This document shows positions 16,750-24,939 of a DNA stretch of 64,000 nucleotides, piece after piece; within the stretch, counting starts at the first letter, position 1, and the number at the start of each line of letters is the position of its first letter. Location: the NCBI GenBank assembly GCA_963835215.1, contig CAWIES010000002.1:1426001-1490000 (forward strand), written 5' to 3'. Origin of the DNA: Roseiarcus sp963835215 (GTDB lineage: Bacteria > Pseudomonadota > Alphaproteobacteria > Rhizobiales > Beijerinckiaceae). Under the pieces are notes generated by a model. The model worked only from the letters and a program-made list of their open reading frames with translations. It searched no databases and was not told the DNA's origin. The position numbers and the translations under genes were made by a program.

Positions 16750-16808
16750 GTCAAGCGACGTCAAGCGCCGGACTTGACACCGTTTGACAAGACTTGACGA
16801 AACTTGAC
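16750..16808 (+). promoter_or_regulatory. Array of six TTGAC half-sites at 10-bp phase
   Basis: GTCAAG occurs at 16750 and 16760, and its reverse complement CTTGAC (once TTTGAC) at 16773, 16783, 16793 and 16803. The innermost pair forms GTCAAGCGCCGGACTTGAC. Spacing within each set is exactly 10 bp, so sites fall on one face of the helix. The array ends 41 bp before the SDR start codon at 16850. This looks like an operator for a cooperatively binding regulator; TTGACA at 16774 or 16784 could also serve as a -35 box. Confidence 0.6.
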
Positions 16809-16849
16809 GCGCCGCTCGACGGCGTCCGCATCCCGCAGGAAAGCAAAAC

Positions 16850-17713
16850 ATGAAACTCACCGGCGCCGTCGCAGTCGTCACGGGCGCCGGCCGGGGGATC
16901 GGCCGCGCCATCGCCGAGGCGCAAGCCGAGGCGGGCGCTAAAGTCGCGTTGCTGTCGCGGACGGCGGCGGAGATCGAGGCGGTGGCGGCGGCGATCGTCG
17001 CCAAGGGCGGCGTCGGGCGCGCTTACGCCGTCGATGTCGTCGATCGCAGCGCGGTCGAAGGCGCCTTCGCCGCGATCGAGCGCGAGCTCGGGCCGGTCAG
17101 CCTGCTGACCAACAACGCCGGCGCCTTCTTCGGCATCGGTCCGATCTGGAGCGTCGATCCGGACGCCTGGTGGCGCGATGTCGAGACCAATGTCCGCGGC
17201 GCCTTCCACTGCGCGCGCGCGGCGCTGCCGGGCATGATCGCGCGCCGGCGCGGGCGCATCATCAATCTCACCGGCGGCGGCACGGCGACTTCGTTTCCCA
17301 ACGGCTCCGGCTACGCGACCAGCAAAGCCGGCCTGCTGCGCTTCACCGAATGCGTCAACGACACGCTCGCCGGCACGGGCGTGCTGGCCTTCGCGATGGA
17401 TCCGGGATTGGTGCGCACGGCGATGACCGAATATCAGCTCGACAGCGCCGCCGGCCGCGCCCACCTCGACATCATTCCGAAGTTGTTCGAAGCCGGCGTC
17501 AACGTGCCGCCAACCCTGGCCGCCCGCCTCAGCGTCGAGATTGGCTCGGGCCGCTTCGATGCGCTTGCCGGGCGCATGGTGATGGCGGCGCGCGGCGACC
17601 TCGACCTCGATGACGCCGCCATTGCAGCGATTGTCGCCGCCGATCTCAGAAGCCTGCGCGTCAACGGTCTGCCGCCCGAAGCCGCGCGCGCGGCGGACAC
17701 GTCCTCATCCTGA
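16850..17713 (+). CDS. SDR family NAD(P)-dependent oxidoreductase
   Basis: A 287-residue classical short-chain dehydrogenase. The cofactor motif is TGAGRGIG (about 11-18), the structural motif NNAG follows at about 88-91, an LTGGGTATSF segment occupies the catalytic serine region and YATSK is the catalytic Tyr-x-x-x-Lys. The active-site serine is not in the usual position (LTGGG-T), so a threonine or the neighbouring serine may take the role. The C-terminal about 40 residues extend beyond the fold. It is preceded by a striking phased TTGAC array likely to control it. The substrate is unknown and neighbours give no clue. Confidence 0.88.
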   Translation: MKLTGAVAVVTGAGRGIGRAIAEAQAEAGAKVALLSRTAAEIEAVAAAIVAKGGVGRAYAVDVVDRSAVEGAFAAIERELGPVSLLTNNAGAFFGIGPIWSVDPDAWWRDVETNVRGAFHCARAALPGMIARRRGRIINLTGGGTATSFPNGSGYATSKAGLLRFTECVNDTLAGTGVLAFAMDPGLVRTAMTEYQLDSAAGRAHLDIIPKLFEAGVNVPPTLAARLSVEIGSGRFDALAGRMVMAARGDLDLDDAAIAAIVAADLRSLRVNGLPPEAARAADTSSS

Positions 17714-17804
17714 GCCGCCCGCAGAGCGGGCGAGTCGAAGGATGATCCAGCGCGCGGCGACGTCTTCTTCGGTCGGTTCGGGCGGCGCGCTGTGGATTGG
17801 CGGG

Positions 17805-18029
17805 TCAGCCGGCCGCAGGCGCCGTGCTTGCGCCAGCCGTGTGCGCGCCGTTCTGGGGATTTGCCGCGGCGCCGGTCTGGTCGAGCCCGTCGAGGGCGTT
17901 TGCGAAATCGGTCGCGCCGGCGGCGCCCGCTTTGCGCGTCTCGACGCTCGGCGCCGAATCGGCGGCGTTTGCGCCGATTGTCGCAAGGCCGGCGAGGACC
18001 TTCTCGGCGAGCGGGATGGCGAAGATCAT
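17805..18029 (-). CDS. Small alanine-rich protein (74 residues)
   Basis: Begins MIFAIPLAEKVLAGLATIG after a good GAGGAGAG ribosome-binding site 7 bp upstream, which supports it as a real gene. The remainder is alanine/glycine/threonine-rich and probably disordered. Just past the stop codon, in another frame, the sequence encodes PPEPTEEDVAAR, close to the C-terminal tail of the sensor kinase next door (PPEPTEEEVAAR). Either the tail was duplicated by recombination or this gene is frameshifted and originally ended with that tail. The family is unknown; it lies 126 bp downstream of the kinase on the same strand. Confidence 0.5.
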   Translation of the reverse strand: MIFAIPLAEKVLAGLATIGANAADSAPSVETRKAGAAGATDFANALDGLDQTGAAANPQNGAHTAGASTAPAAG

Positions 18030-18154
18030 GTTGAGTCTCTCCTCGGCGCGCGGCGCCCGCGCGACAAGCGACTATGCCGGCGGCAGCTTGCGCGAGGATG
18101 TCGTCACAAAGGGGTTCGCTCTCGTCCCCGCGCCGCGTTTCGGTGGATCACCCT

Positions 18155-19730
18155 CTACGCCGCGGCCTTGCGTCCCCAGCGGCGGGAGCGGCGGGCGGCG
18201 ACCTCTTCCTCGGTCGGTTCGGGCGGGGCGTTGGGGTCGAGCTGGGGCAGCGCGTTCATAACCCGCTCGGGCGGGAAGACGACGATGACTTCGGTGCCCT
18301 CGCGCACTTTCGATTTCAGCAGGAATTCGCCGCCGTGCAGTTCGACCAGACCCTTGACGATCGGCAGGCCCAATCCTGAACCTTCTTCGGCGTTCTTTTG
18401 CGCCAGCGAACCGCGGCCGAACGAGGAAAGGACGATCGGGATTTCCTCCTCGGCGATGCCGGGGCCGGTGTCGCGGATCGACAGGTACTGACCGCCCGTG
18501 CTGGTCCAGCCGACCTTGATCGTGATGGTCCCGCCCTGGGGCGTGAACTTGATCGCGTTCGAGAGCAGGTTGAGCGTCACCTGACGCACCGCGCGTTCGT
18601 CGGCCCATAGGCGCGGCAGGTCGGTGTCGAGCTGCTCGACGACGGCGATGTTGCGCGTCTTGGCGCGCATCGACAACAGATGGCGGCATTCCTCGACGAC
18701 GCCCGGCAGCGAGACCAATTCTTCCCGCAGCTCGTAACGCCCGGCCTCGACGCGCGACAGATCGAGGATCTCGTTGATCAGCATCAACAGGTGCTGGCCG
18801 CTGGAATGGATGTCGTTGGAATAGTCTTTGTAGACGGCGACGGCATGGGCGCCGAACAGCTCGGCCTTCATCACTTCCGAGAAGCCGAGGATGGCGTTCA
18901 GCGGCGTGCGCAATTCGTGGCTCATCGTCGCCAGGAAGCGCGATTTGGCGAGATTGGCGCTCTCGGCGCGCCGGCGCGCCTCATCGGAGTTGAGCTTGGC
19001 CTGTTCGAGCTCGGCGATCAGCGCGTCCTTCTCGGCCTGGAACGACAGGCCGGCAAGCGAAGTGCGGTGCAGACGATTCGCGAGGACGACAAAATAGGCG
19101 AGGATGCCGACGCACAGCGCCGACATCAGCAGCGCCTGCTCGCGCGTCGCCGGCCCGAGCACGTAAACGATGCCAAGCGCCATTGGCGCAAGACCGCCGG
19201 CGACCGCGAAGGGGATCGCCGAGGCGACCATCGCCGTCATGCCCGCCACCAGCAACAGCACCACAAGCACGAAGGTGCGGGCGTTGGCGTCCGGCGCCTG
19301 CAACAGCAACACGACCAGCAGCGCCCAGGTGGCGCCGGCGAAGGTCTCGGCGACGATAAACTTACGCCGCCACGAGTTCGGTCGCTCGCTCGGCCTCGCT
19401 GGTGTCGAGAAAGGCGATCGCGAGCCCGTAACGCACCGCCAGCGAAGCGACGATCAGCGTCCCCCAAATCGCCACCTTGGCGAGCGGCACCCAGGCGCAG
19501 GCGATCGCGCCGACAGCGAGCCCGACCAGGGCGATCACCGGAGTGGCGCCCGCGATGGAGTGGGCGAAGAGCCGCGCCAGCGAGTTGTACTGGCCGGTGA
19601 AATCGACGGAATCGGTGGTGAGCGCCTGACGCGCCTGGCGCAGCTTGAGCGTCATGGTGCGCCGGCGCGCCGCAGCGGCGGGATCGCTGGCGCGAGCCTT
19701 GTCGTTTCTTTCCGCCGCAACCACGACCAT
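18155..19730 (-). pseudogene. Membrane sensor histidine kinase, one frameshift
   Basis: The C-terminal frame carries membrane helices, a coiled coil, the dimerisation/phosphoacceptor motif FLATMSHELRTPLNAILGFSE and an ATPase domain with NLLSNAIKFTPQGG (N box), RDTGPGIAEEEIP (G1) and GSGLGLPIVKGL (G2). The N-terminal frame (19362-19730) encodes more membrane helices and ends AERATELVAA at a stop created by a one-base slip near 19360. Joined, the protein is about 524 residues, resembling PleC/DivJ-type kinases that localise or act in cell-cycle signalling. No response regulator is adjacent. The first codon is uncertain (19730 or 19655). Confidence 0.82.
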
Positions 19731-19962
19731 GACCGCCCGACGCGCACGCCACCGAAGCGCGGATCATCGCCGTTAATCGTTAACGAGCGACTACGAAATG
19801 CGTGCGAATCCAAGAGTAAATGCGCATTCTGGCGTTCATAATTGCGGCGGCGCGGTGGAAAACGCAGCCGCCCCGCGGCCGCCATTCAGACGCGGTTCAG
19901 TCGCGTTGCCCCAATACTCACCGACGCGCGGCGCTATCGACGATGCGATCGGAGATTTGCCC

Positions 19963-21600
19963 ATGACGCGAGGATGGCAATTCGCGCTCGTGGCCGCGGG
20001 GCTGCTGGCGGCTGGGGCTGCGCAGCCGCTGCTGGCGCAATCGGGCGCCCCGCCCAACCCGCGCATCGGGCTGGTGATCGGCGAAGCGGGCTATCCCGAC
20101 CAGGCGCTCGCGACGCCGGTCAACGACGCCGCCCTGATCGCCCAAACGTTGCAGACGGCCGGTTTTGACGTCGTGGGGGCGCGCGATCTCGACGCGAGCT
20201 CGGTGCGCGAGGCAATGCGCGACTTCCTCGCCAAGGCGGCGGCGATCGGTCCCGACATGCAGGCCTTCGTGTATCTCAGCGGGCGCGCCGTGCAGTACGA
20301 GGGCGAGAATTTCTTCGTACCGGTCGATACCGAGATCGCCCGCGATTCCGACGTGCCGATGGAAGCGGTGCGGATCTCCGACTTCGCCCATGCGCTCGCC
20401 GCGGAACCCGGCCGCGCGCGCATCCTCGTGTTAGACGGCGCGCGCGCCAATCCTTACGCAGTCCAAGGGTCCCCGCTCGCCGGCGGCCTCGCGCTGGTCG
20501 AGCCTGATGAGGGCGAGCTGATCGCGTTCAACGCCGCGCCGGGCTCGATCGTCGGCGACGAAGCCGGCCCCTACGGCGTCTACGCCAAGACCCTGGCAGG
20601 CTCGCTGCGCGAAGGCGGCCTGCCGATCGAAGACGCGCTCGCCCAGACGCGCGTGCAGGTCAATCAGCAGACCGCCGGCGCGCAAGCGCCCTGGAGCGCC
20701 TCGAAGCTCGGCGCGCCCTATTACGTCTTCGAGCGCGCCGCCGACGCGCCGCCGCCCCCTGCGCTCGCGGCGCTGGCGGACGCGGCGCGCAAACCGATTG
20801 GCGGCTTCGCGCCGGACCAAGCCTACGCCGCGGCCTTATCGCGCGACACGCTCGCCGGCTATGCCGAGTTCCTCGCCGCCTATCCCGATAACCCAGAGGC
20901 GCGCCGTGTCAGGGCGATCCTCGCCGCGCAGCGCGAGGCGCTGTTCTGGTGGCGCGCGGTCGCGCAGGACACGCCGCAGGCCTATTGGACCTATCTCAGC
21001 CGCTATCCGCACGGGCCTCATGTCGCCGACACGGAGCGTCGGCTGGCGATTCTCGCCGCGTCGGCGCAACCGCCGGCGGACTTCACGCCGCTGGACTACG
21101 CCGATTTGCCGGCTCCGCCGCAAGACGAGTTCGCCTACGCCAACCGGCCGGTCTATGTCTTCGCCGGCCCCGATTTCGGACTGCTGCCGCCGCCTCCGCC
21201 GCCCGACTTCGTCTCTGTCGAGGGCGACGATTGGCGTAACTTGCCGCCGCCCCTGCCGCCGAGCGAGATCGGCGCGTTGCCGGCTTTGACCGCCGCGATC
21301 CCATTGATCGCCGGCGCTCGCGCCTATCGCGACGCCGGCCGGCCCGATGGCCGCGCCGTTGCCGGAGCCCCGCCGCCGATGCCGCCGGCCGGGCCGCCGC
21401 CGCTGCCCGGCGGGATCAAGCTGCATCTGCCGTTGAAGCCTCCGCCCGGACCAGCGCCGCTTGGGAAGCCGCGCGCCATGCCGTCAGCCGACGAGGCCCC
21501 GCCCAAGGACGTCAACAAGCCGGGGCCGAGGATCACCCCGCCGGCGCGGCCCGAACACTCAGCCTGCGGCAAACCGGGACTGCCGCGCTGTCCGAACTGA
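19963..21600 (+). CDS. Caspase-fold (peptidase C14-like) protein lacking catalytic His and Cys
   Basis: About 545 residues with a signal peptide (ALVAAGLLAAGAAQPLLA). Residues 33 to about 245 follow the bacterial caspase-like p20 pattern: RIGLVIGEAGYPD, PVNDAALIAQTLQTAGFDV, AFVYLSGRAVQYEGENFFVP and ILVLDGARANPY. In active relatives the third segment reads SGHG and the fourth DACRNNP; here the His position is Arg (residue 108) and the Cys position is Ala (residue 160), so the dyad is absent. The frame is open throughout. The C-terminal region (about 365-545) is rich in proline runs. An export-linked structural or binding role is inferred; no enzyme activity is expected. Confidence 0.85.
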   Translation: MTRGWQFALVAAGLLAAGAAQPLLAQSGAPPNPRIGLVIGEAGYPDQALATPVNDAALIAQTLQTAGFDVVGARDLDASSVREAMRDFLAKAAAIGPDMQAFVYLSGRAVQYEGENFFVPVDTEIARDSDVPMEAVRISDFAHALAAEPGRARILVLDGARANPYAVQGSPLAGGLALVEPDEGELIAFNAAPGSIVGDEAGPYGVYAKTLAGSLREGGLPIEDALAQTRVQVNQQTAGAQAPWSASKLGAPYYVFERAADAPPPPALAALADAARKPIGGFAPDQAYAAALSRDTLAGYAEFLAAYPDNPEARRVRAILAAQREALFWWRAVAQDTPQAYWTYLSRYPHGPHVADTERRLAILAASAQPPADFTPLDYADLPAPPQDEFAYANRPVYVFAGPDFGLLPPPPPPDFVSVEGDDWRNLPPPLPPSEIGALPALTAAIPLIAGARAYRDAGRPDGRAVAGAPPPMPPAGPPPLPGGIKLHLPLKPPPGPAPLGKPRAMPSADEAPPKDVNKPGPRITPPARPEHSACGKPGLPRCPN

Positions 21601-21630
21601 GACGAAGCGTAGGAGGGCTGTGGCCCGCCG

Positions 21631-22500
21631 CTATTTTTCCAGCCGCGCGATCAGGCTCGACAAGTCCCAGCGATTGCCGCCCATCCCCTGAACGTCGGAA
21701 TAGAATTGATCGACCAGCGCCGCCACCGGCAGCGTCGCGCCGTTGTGGCGCGCTTCCTCGAGGCAGATCGCCAGGTCCTTGCGCATCCAGTCGACGGCGA
21801 AGCCGAAATCGAATTTGCCCGCGAGCATCGTCTTGTGGCGATTCTCCATCTGCCACGATTGCGCCGCGCCCTTGGCGATGACCTCGACCACCAGCTCGCC
21901 GTCGAGGCCGGCGCGCTTGGCGAAATGCAGCCCTTCCGACAGTCCTTGAACCACTCCGGCGATGCAGATCTGGTTGACCATCTTGGTGAGCTGGCCGGCG
22001 CCCGAGGCGCCCATCAGCCGGCAGGCGCGCGCATAGGCGGCGACGATCGGCTCGATCTTGGCGAAGTCCGCGCTTTCGCCCCCGCACATCACCGTCAGCG
22101 CGCCGTTCTCCGCCCCCGCCTGGCCGCCCGAAACCGGCGCATCGACGAAGCCGAGGCCGAGTTTCGCCGCTTCGCGCGAAAGCTCGCGCGCGATGCCGGC
22201 CGAAGCGGTGGTGTGATCGACGAAGATCGCGCCACGCGTCATGCCGGCGAAGGCGCCGTCGGGTCCGAGCGTGACCGAACGCAGATCGTCGTCGTTGCCC
22301 ACGCAGGCGAAGACGACGGCGCGTCCGCGCGCCGCTTCGCGCGGGGTCGGCGCGCTGGCGCCGCCATGCTGGGCGACCCAGGCTAGCGCCTTTTGTGGCG
22401 TGCGGTTGTAGACGACCACGTCATGGCCGCCGCGGCTCTTCAGGTGGCCGGCCATTGGATAGCCCATGACTCCCAGTCCAAGAAACGCGACCTCGCTCAA
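21631..22500 (-). CDS. NAD(P)-dependent 3-hydroxyisobutyrate dehydrogenase family oxidoreductase
   Basis: A 289-residue beta-hydroxyacid dehydrogenase. The Rossmann motif is FLGLGVMGYPMAGHL, the substrate-binding motif is FVDAPVSGGQAGAENG with the conserved serine, and the catalytic lysine lies in AGQLTKMVNQICIAG. The C-terminal helix bundle (DFGFAVDWMRKDLAICLEEA) completes the domain. Substrates in this family include 3-hydroxyisobutyrate, tartronate semialdehyde and 2-(hydroxymethyl)glutarate, and the sequence alone does not choose among them. It is divergent from the ArsR/SRPBCC operon, sharing the control region with paired ATAAC repeats. Confidence 0.9.
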   Translation of the reverse strand: MSEVAFLGLGVMGYPMAGHLKSRGGHDVVVYNRTPQKALAWVAQHGGASAPTPREAARGRAVVFACVGNDDDLRSVTLGPDGAFAGMTRGAIFVDHTTASAGIARELSREAAKLGLGFVDAPVSGGQAGAENGALTVMCGGESADFAKIEPIVAAYARACRLMGASGAGQLTKMVNQICIAGVVQGLSEGLHFAKRAGLDGELVVEVIAKGAAQSWQMENRHKTMLAGKFDFGFAVDWMRKDLAICLEEARHNGATLPVAALVDQFYSDVQGMGGNRWDLSSLIARLEK

Positions 22501-22608
22501 TGTTCTCTCCTCGTCGCAAGGCGATGCGGGCGCTCTATAGCCGGTTTTGCTAGCCGGCGCTCCCGGTCGAAGGCGCGCATGTCCTCGGTGCCGCGGCTTG
22601 ACTAACTC

Positions 22609-22650
22609 ATAACTAGACGGTTATAGATAAATCCATAACTAACCGGTTAT
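22609..22650 (+). promoter_or_regulatory. Two ATAAC-N6-GTTAT operator-like repeats
   Basis: ATAACTAGACGGTTAT (22609-22624) and ATAACTAACCGGTTAT (22635-22650) are imperfect palindromes placed 26 bp apart, immediately upstream of the ArsR-family start at 22657. This AT-rich patch contrasts with its GC-rich surroundings. Such paired dyads are typical autoregulatory sites of ArsR-type repressors, which would bind here and block the arsR-SRPBCC promoter. Confidence 0.65.
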
Positions 22651-22656
22651 GCGACT

Positions 22657-22983
22657 ATGACCCCGACCGCCCCGGATCTGCTCTTGCGATCGCTCGCCGA
22701 TCCAACCCGCCGCGCCATCTTCGAGCGCCTGTGCCGCGAAGGCGAGAAGACGGTGGGCGCGCTCACAGCCGCGGGCTCGGTTTCGCAACCCGCCGTATCG
22801 AAACATCTCGGCGTGCTCAGGCAGGCGGGTCTGGTGCGAGAGCGCCGCGACGGGCGCCGGACCCACTACAGCGCGCAGCCAGGCGGCCTCGCTCCTCTGC
22901 TCGACTGGACAAGGCTGCTGACCGGCTTCTGGGAGTCGCGCTTTGACGAACTGGAATCCCTGCTCAAACGGATGGACCAATGA
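22657..22983 (+). CDS. ArsR-family transcriptional regulator
   Basis: A 108-residue winged helix-turn-helix repressor: LADPTRRAIFERLCREGEKT, then the recognition helix SVSQPAVSKHLGVLRQAGLV, and the wing RERRDGRRTHYSAQ. It lacks the cysteine metal-binding motif of arsenic or cadmium sensors, placing it with the SdpR-like ArsR proteins that are paired with SRPBCC-domain partners. It overlaps the next gene by 4 bp (ATGA). Two dyad repeats just upstream are likely its own operators. The inducer is not evident. Confidence 0.92.
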   Translation: MTPTAPDLLLRSLADPTRRAIFERLCREGEKTVGALTAAGSVSQPAVSKHLGVLRQAGLVRERRDGRRTHYSAQPGGLAPLLDWTRLLTGFWESRFDELESLLKRMDQ

Positions 22984-23399
22984 ACGATCAGCTTTCCGTC
23001 GTCGTCGAGCGCGACTTCCCCTATCCGCTGGAACGGCTTTGGCGCGCGCTAACCCAGCCGCAGCTCATCGCCGAGTGGTTGATGAAAAACGACTTCCAGC
23101 CCGTCGTCGGCCATCGCTTCAATCTTCGCGGCGACTGGGGCGGCGTGATCGATTGCGAAGTGCTCGCGGTCGAGCCGAACAAGAGCCTTCGTTATGCATG
23201 GAATTTCGCCAGCGACGATCCCGCATTCGCGCTCAACAGCGAAGTGACTTTCACGCTGACGGCGACGCGCGCGGGCGCAAGGCTTCGGATGGAGCAGCGC
23301 GGGTTCCTGCCCCAGCAGAAGCAGGCTTATGGCGGCGCGAAGGCGGGGTGGCGCCGCTTCCTCGACACTCTCGATCATGTCCTTGCGCGACTGGCGTGA
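22980..23399 (+). CDS. SRPBCC (AHSA1-like) domain protein
   Basis: A 139-residue START/SRPBCC fold protein of the activator-of-Hsp90-homologue type. Typical features are the N-terminal RDFPYPLERLWRALTQPQLI, IAEWLMKNDFQPVVGHRFNL, the central WGGVIDCEVLAVEPNKSLRY and the C-terminal GWRRFLDTLDHVLARL. These proteins form a hydrophobic pocket and are commonly co-transcribed with an ArsR repressor, as here with the 4-bp overlap. The ligand is unknown. The product is cytosolic. Confidence 0.9.
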   Translation: MNDQLSVVVERDFPYPLERLWRALTQPQLIAEWLMKNDFQPVVGHRFNLRGDWGGVIDCEVLAVEPNKSLRYAWNFASDDPAFALNSEVTFTLTATRAGARLRMEQRGFLPQQKQAYGGAKAGWRRFLDTLDHVLARLA

Positions 23400-23439
23400 G
23401 GGCGAAACCAAGCTGGCGCCGGATGGCGGGAGACGTCTC

Positions 23440-23658
23440 ATGAACTGGAATATTTGGATTCGTCAGACCCACCGTTGGCTCTCAATCCTGTTCACGCTGA
23501 CGGTCGCCGCCAATTTCATCGCCAGGCTGTGGGGAGAGCCGTCCCTCTGGATCACGCTTTCGCCGCTGCCGCCGCTTTTTCTGCTGCTGTTTACCGGCCT
23601 CTACATGTTTGCGCTCCCCTACGTCCGCTCGCGGGGCGCCGCACGGGCGGAGACTTAG
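23440..23658 (+). CDS. Small two-helix membrane protein
   Basis: 72 residues, MNWNIWIRQTHRWLSILFTL onward, with two predicted membrane helices (about 14-30 and 40-60) and a basic tail. The WIRQTHRWLSI start resembles the first helix of PepSY-type and related small inner-membrane proteins. It follows the SRPBCC gene by 40 bp in the same orientation, so the three genes ArsR, SRPBCC and this one probably form an operon; genes of this type are often found in that position. The function is unknown. Confidence 0.75.
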   Translation: MNWNIWIRQTHRWLSILFTLTVAANFIARLWGEPSLWITLSPLPPLFLLLFTGLYMFALPYVRSRGAARAET

Positions 23659-23799
23659 ACGTTCATCGCCTATCAATCTCTCGCGCCCGCTTGTGGCGCG
23701 ATCGCGCCTCCGGCACGCCGCAATTTGGACCGTAATTATGATATAGCCCGGCCAGAGCGGGTGATTGGCGCGGCGCGAAAAGCGCGACGGAGACAGCGA

Positions 23800-24925
23800 A
23801 TGGCGGCGGGACGTCGACAGTTCATTGCAGGGTTGGGCGCCGCCGCAGCGGGCGCTGGGCTTGCCGCTCCGGCGCTCGCCGATCCGGCGCCTCAGGTGCA
23901 ATGGCGATTGACGTCGAGCTTCCAGCCCTCGCTCGATCTCATCTATGGCGGCGCCGAGACGCTCGCCTCCGCGCTGTCCGACATGACCGACGGGCGCTTC
24001 ACGTTGAAGGTCTCTGCCGCCGGCGAGATCGCGCCGGCGCTCGAGGCGCTCGACGCGGTGGCGGACGGGCGCGCCGAATGCGCCCACACCGCGCTCTCCT
24101 ATTATTGGAACAAGGACCCGAGCTTCGTCTTCGGCTCCTCGACGCCCTTCGGCATGAACGCGCGCCAGCACGCCGCCTGGCTGCAGGAAGGCGGCGGGGG
24201 GGCGCTGATCGACGAACTGCTCGCGGAGCGCAAAGCTTTCGCGCTGCCGGCGGGCAACACCGGCGGGCAGATGGCGGGATGGTTCCGCAAGGAGATTCGC
24301 AGCCACCGCCGATATTGCCGGCCTCAAGCTGCGCATCGGCGGCTTCGCCGGCAAGGTGTTTCAGACGCTCGGCGCCGAGCCGGTCGCGACGGTCAAGGAC
24401 GAAATCTATTCCGCGCTCGAATCGGGCGCGCTCGACGGGTTCGAGTGGGTCGGCCCTTACGACGACGAGCGCTTCGGCAATCGTGCCGACGGGACGCAGC
24501 AGCCGATCTCCAAGGTCGCCCCCAATTATTATTATCCCGGCTGGTGGAAGGGCGGGATGCAAATGCATCTGGTGGTCGACAAGGACAAGTTCGACGCACT
24601 GCCCAAGCCCTACCAGGCGGCGCTGCGTGCGGCCGCGGCCGAGGCCAACGCATCGATGCTGGCCAAATACGACGCCGCCAACCCGAGCGCGCTGAAACGC
24701 CTAGTGGTCGGGGGCGCGCAATTGCGCCTGTTCCCTCAAGACGCGTTGGAAGCCTGCTACAAGACCGCCAGCGATCTCTACGCGCAATTGTCGAACGACA
24801 ATCCCAAGTTCAAGAAGATCGCCGATTCCTACATGGCGTTTCGTTCCGACGAATATCTGTGGTGGCAGGTCGCAGAATATTCGTTCGACAATTTCATGAT
24901 CCGCGAGCGGCGCAGCAAGTCGTAG
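23800..24925 (+). pseudogene. TRAP transporter substrate-binding protein (DctP type), one frameshift
   Basis: A periplasmic binding protein with a twin-arginine-like signal (GRRQFIAGLGAAAAGAGLA) and the DctP fold: WRLTSSFQPSLDLIYGGAET, ALSYYWNKDPSFVFGSSTPF, AGLKLRIGGFAGKVFQTLGA, YYYPGWWKGGMQMHLVV. One extra C near 24301 breaks the frame; without it the product is about 374 residues, as for mannitol/chloroaromatic-type or 2-oxo-acid TRAP receptors. The membrane subunits DctQ and DctM are not adjacent. Instead the gene converges on a sodium/solute symporter, so this is an orphan receptor or its permease lies elsewhere. Confidence 0.85.
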
Positions 24926-24939
24926 GCGCCGCGCTCGCC

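Noticed and set aside
16750..16808. TTGAC repeats as a CRISPR array
   Set aside because: Units are 6 bp at 10-bp spacing with orientation change; no repeat-spacer structure and no cas genes nearby.
13790..16850. Integrated mobile element
   Set aside because: No transposase, integrase, attachment site or terminal repeats were found; only composition and the 17-bp repeat hint at it.
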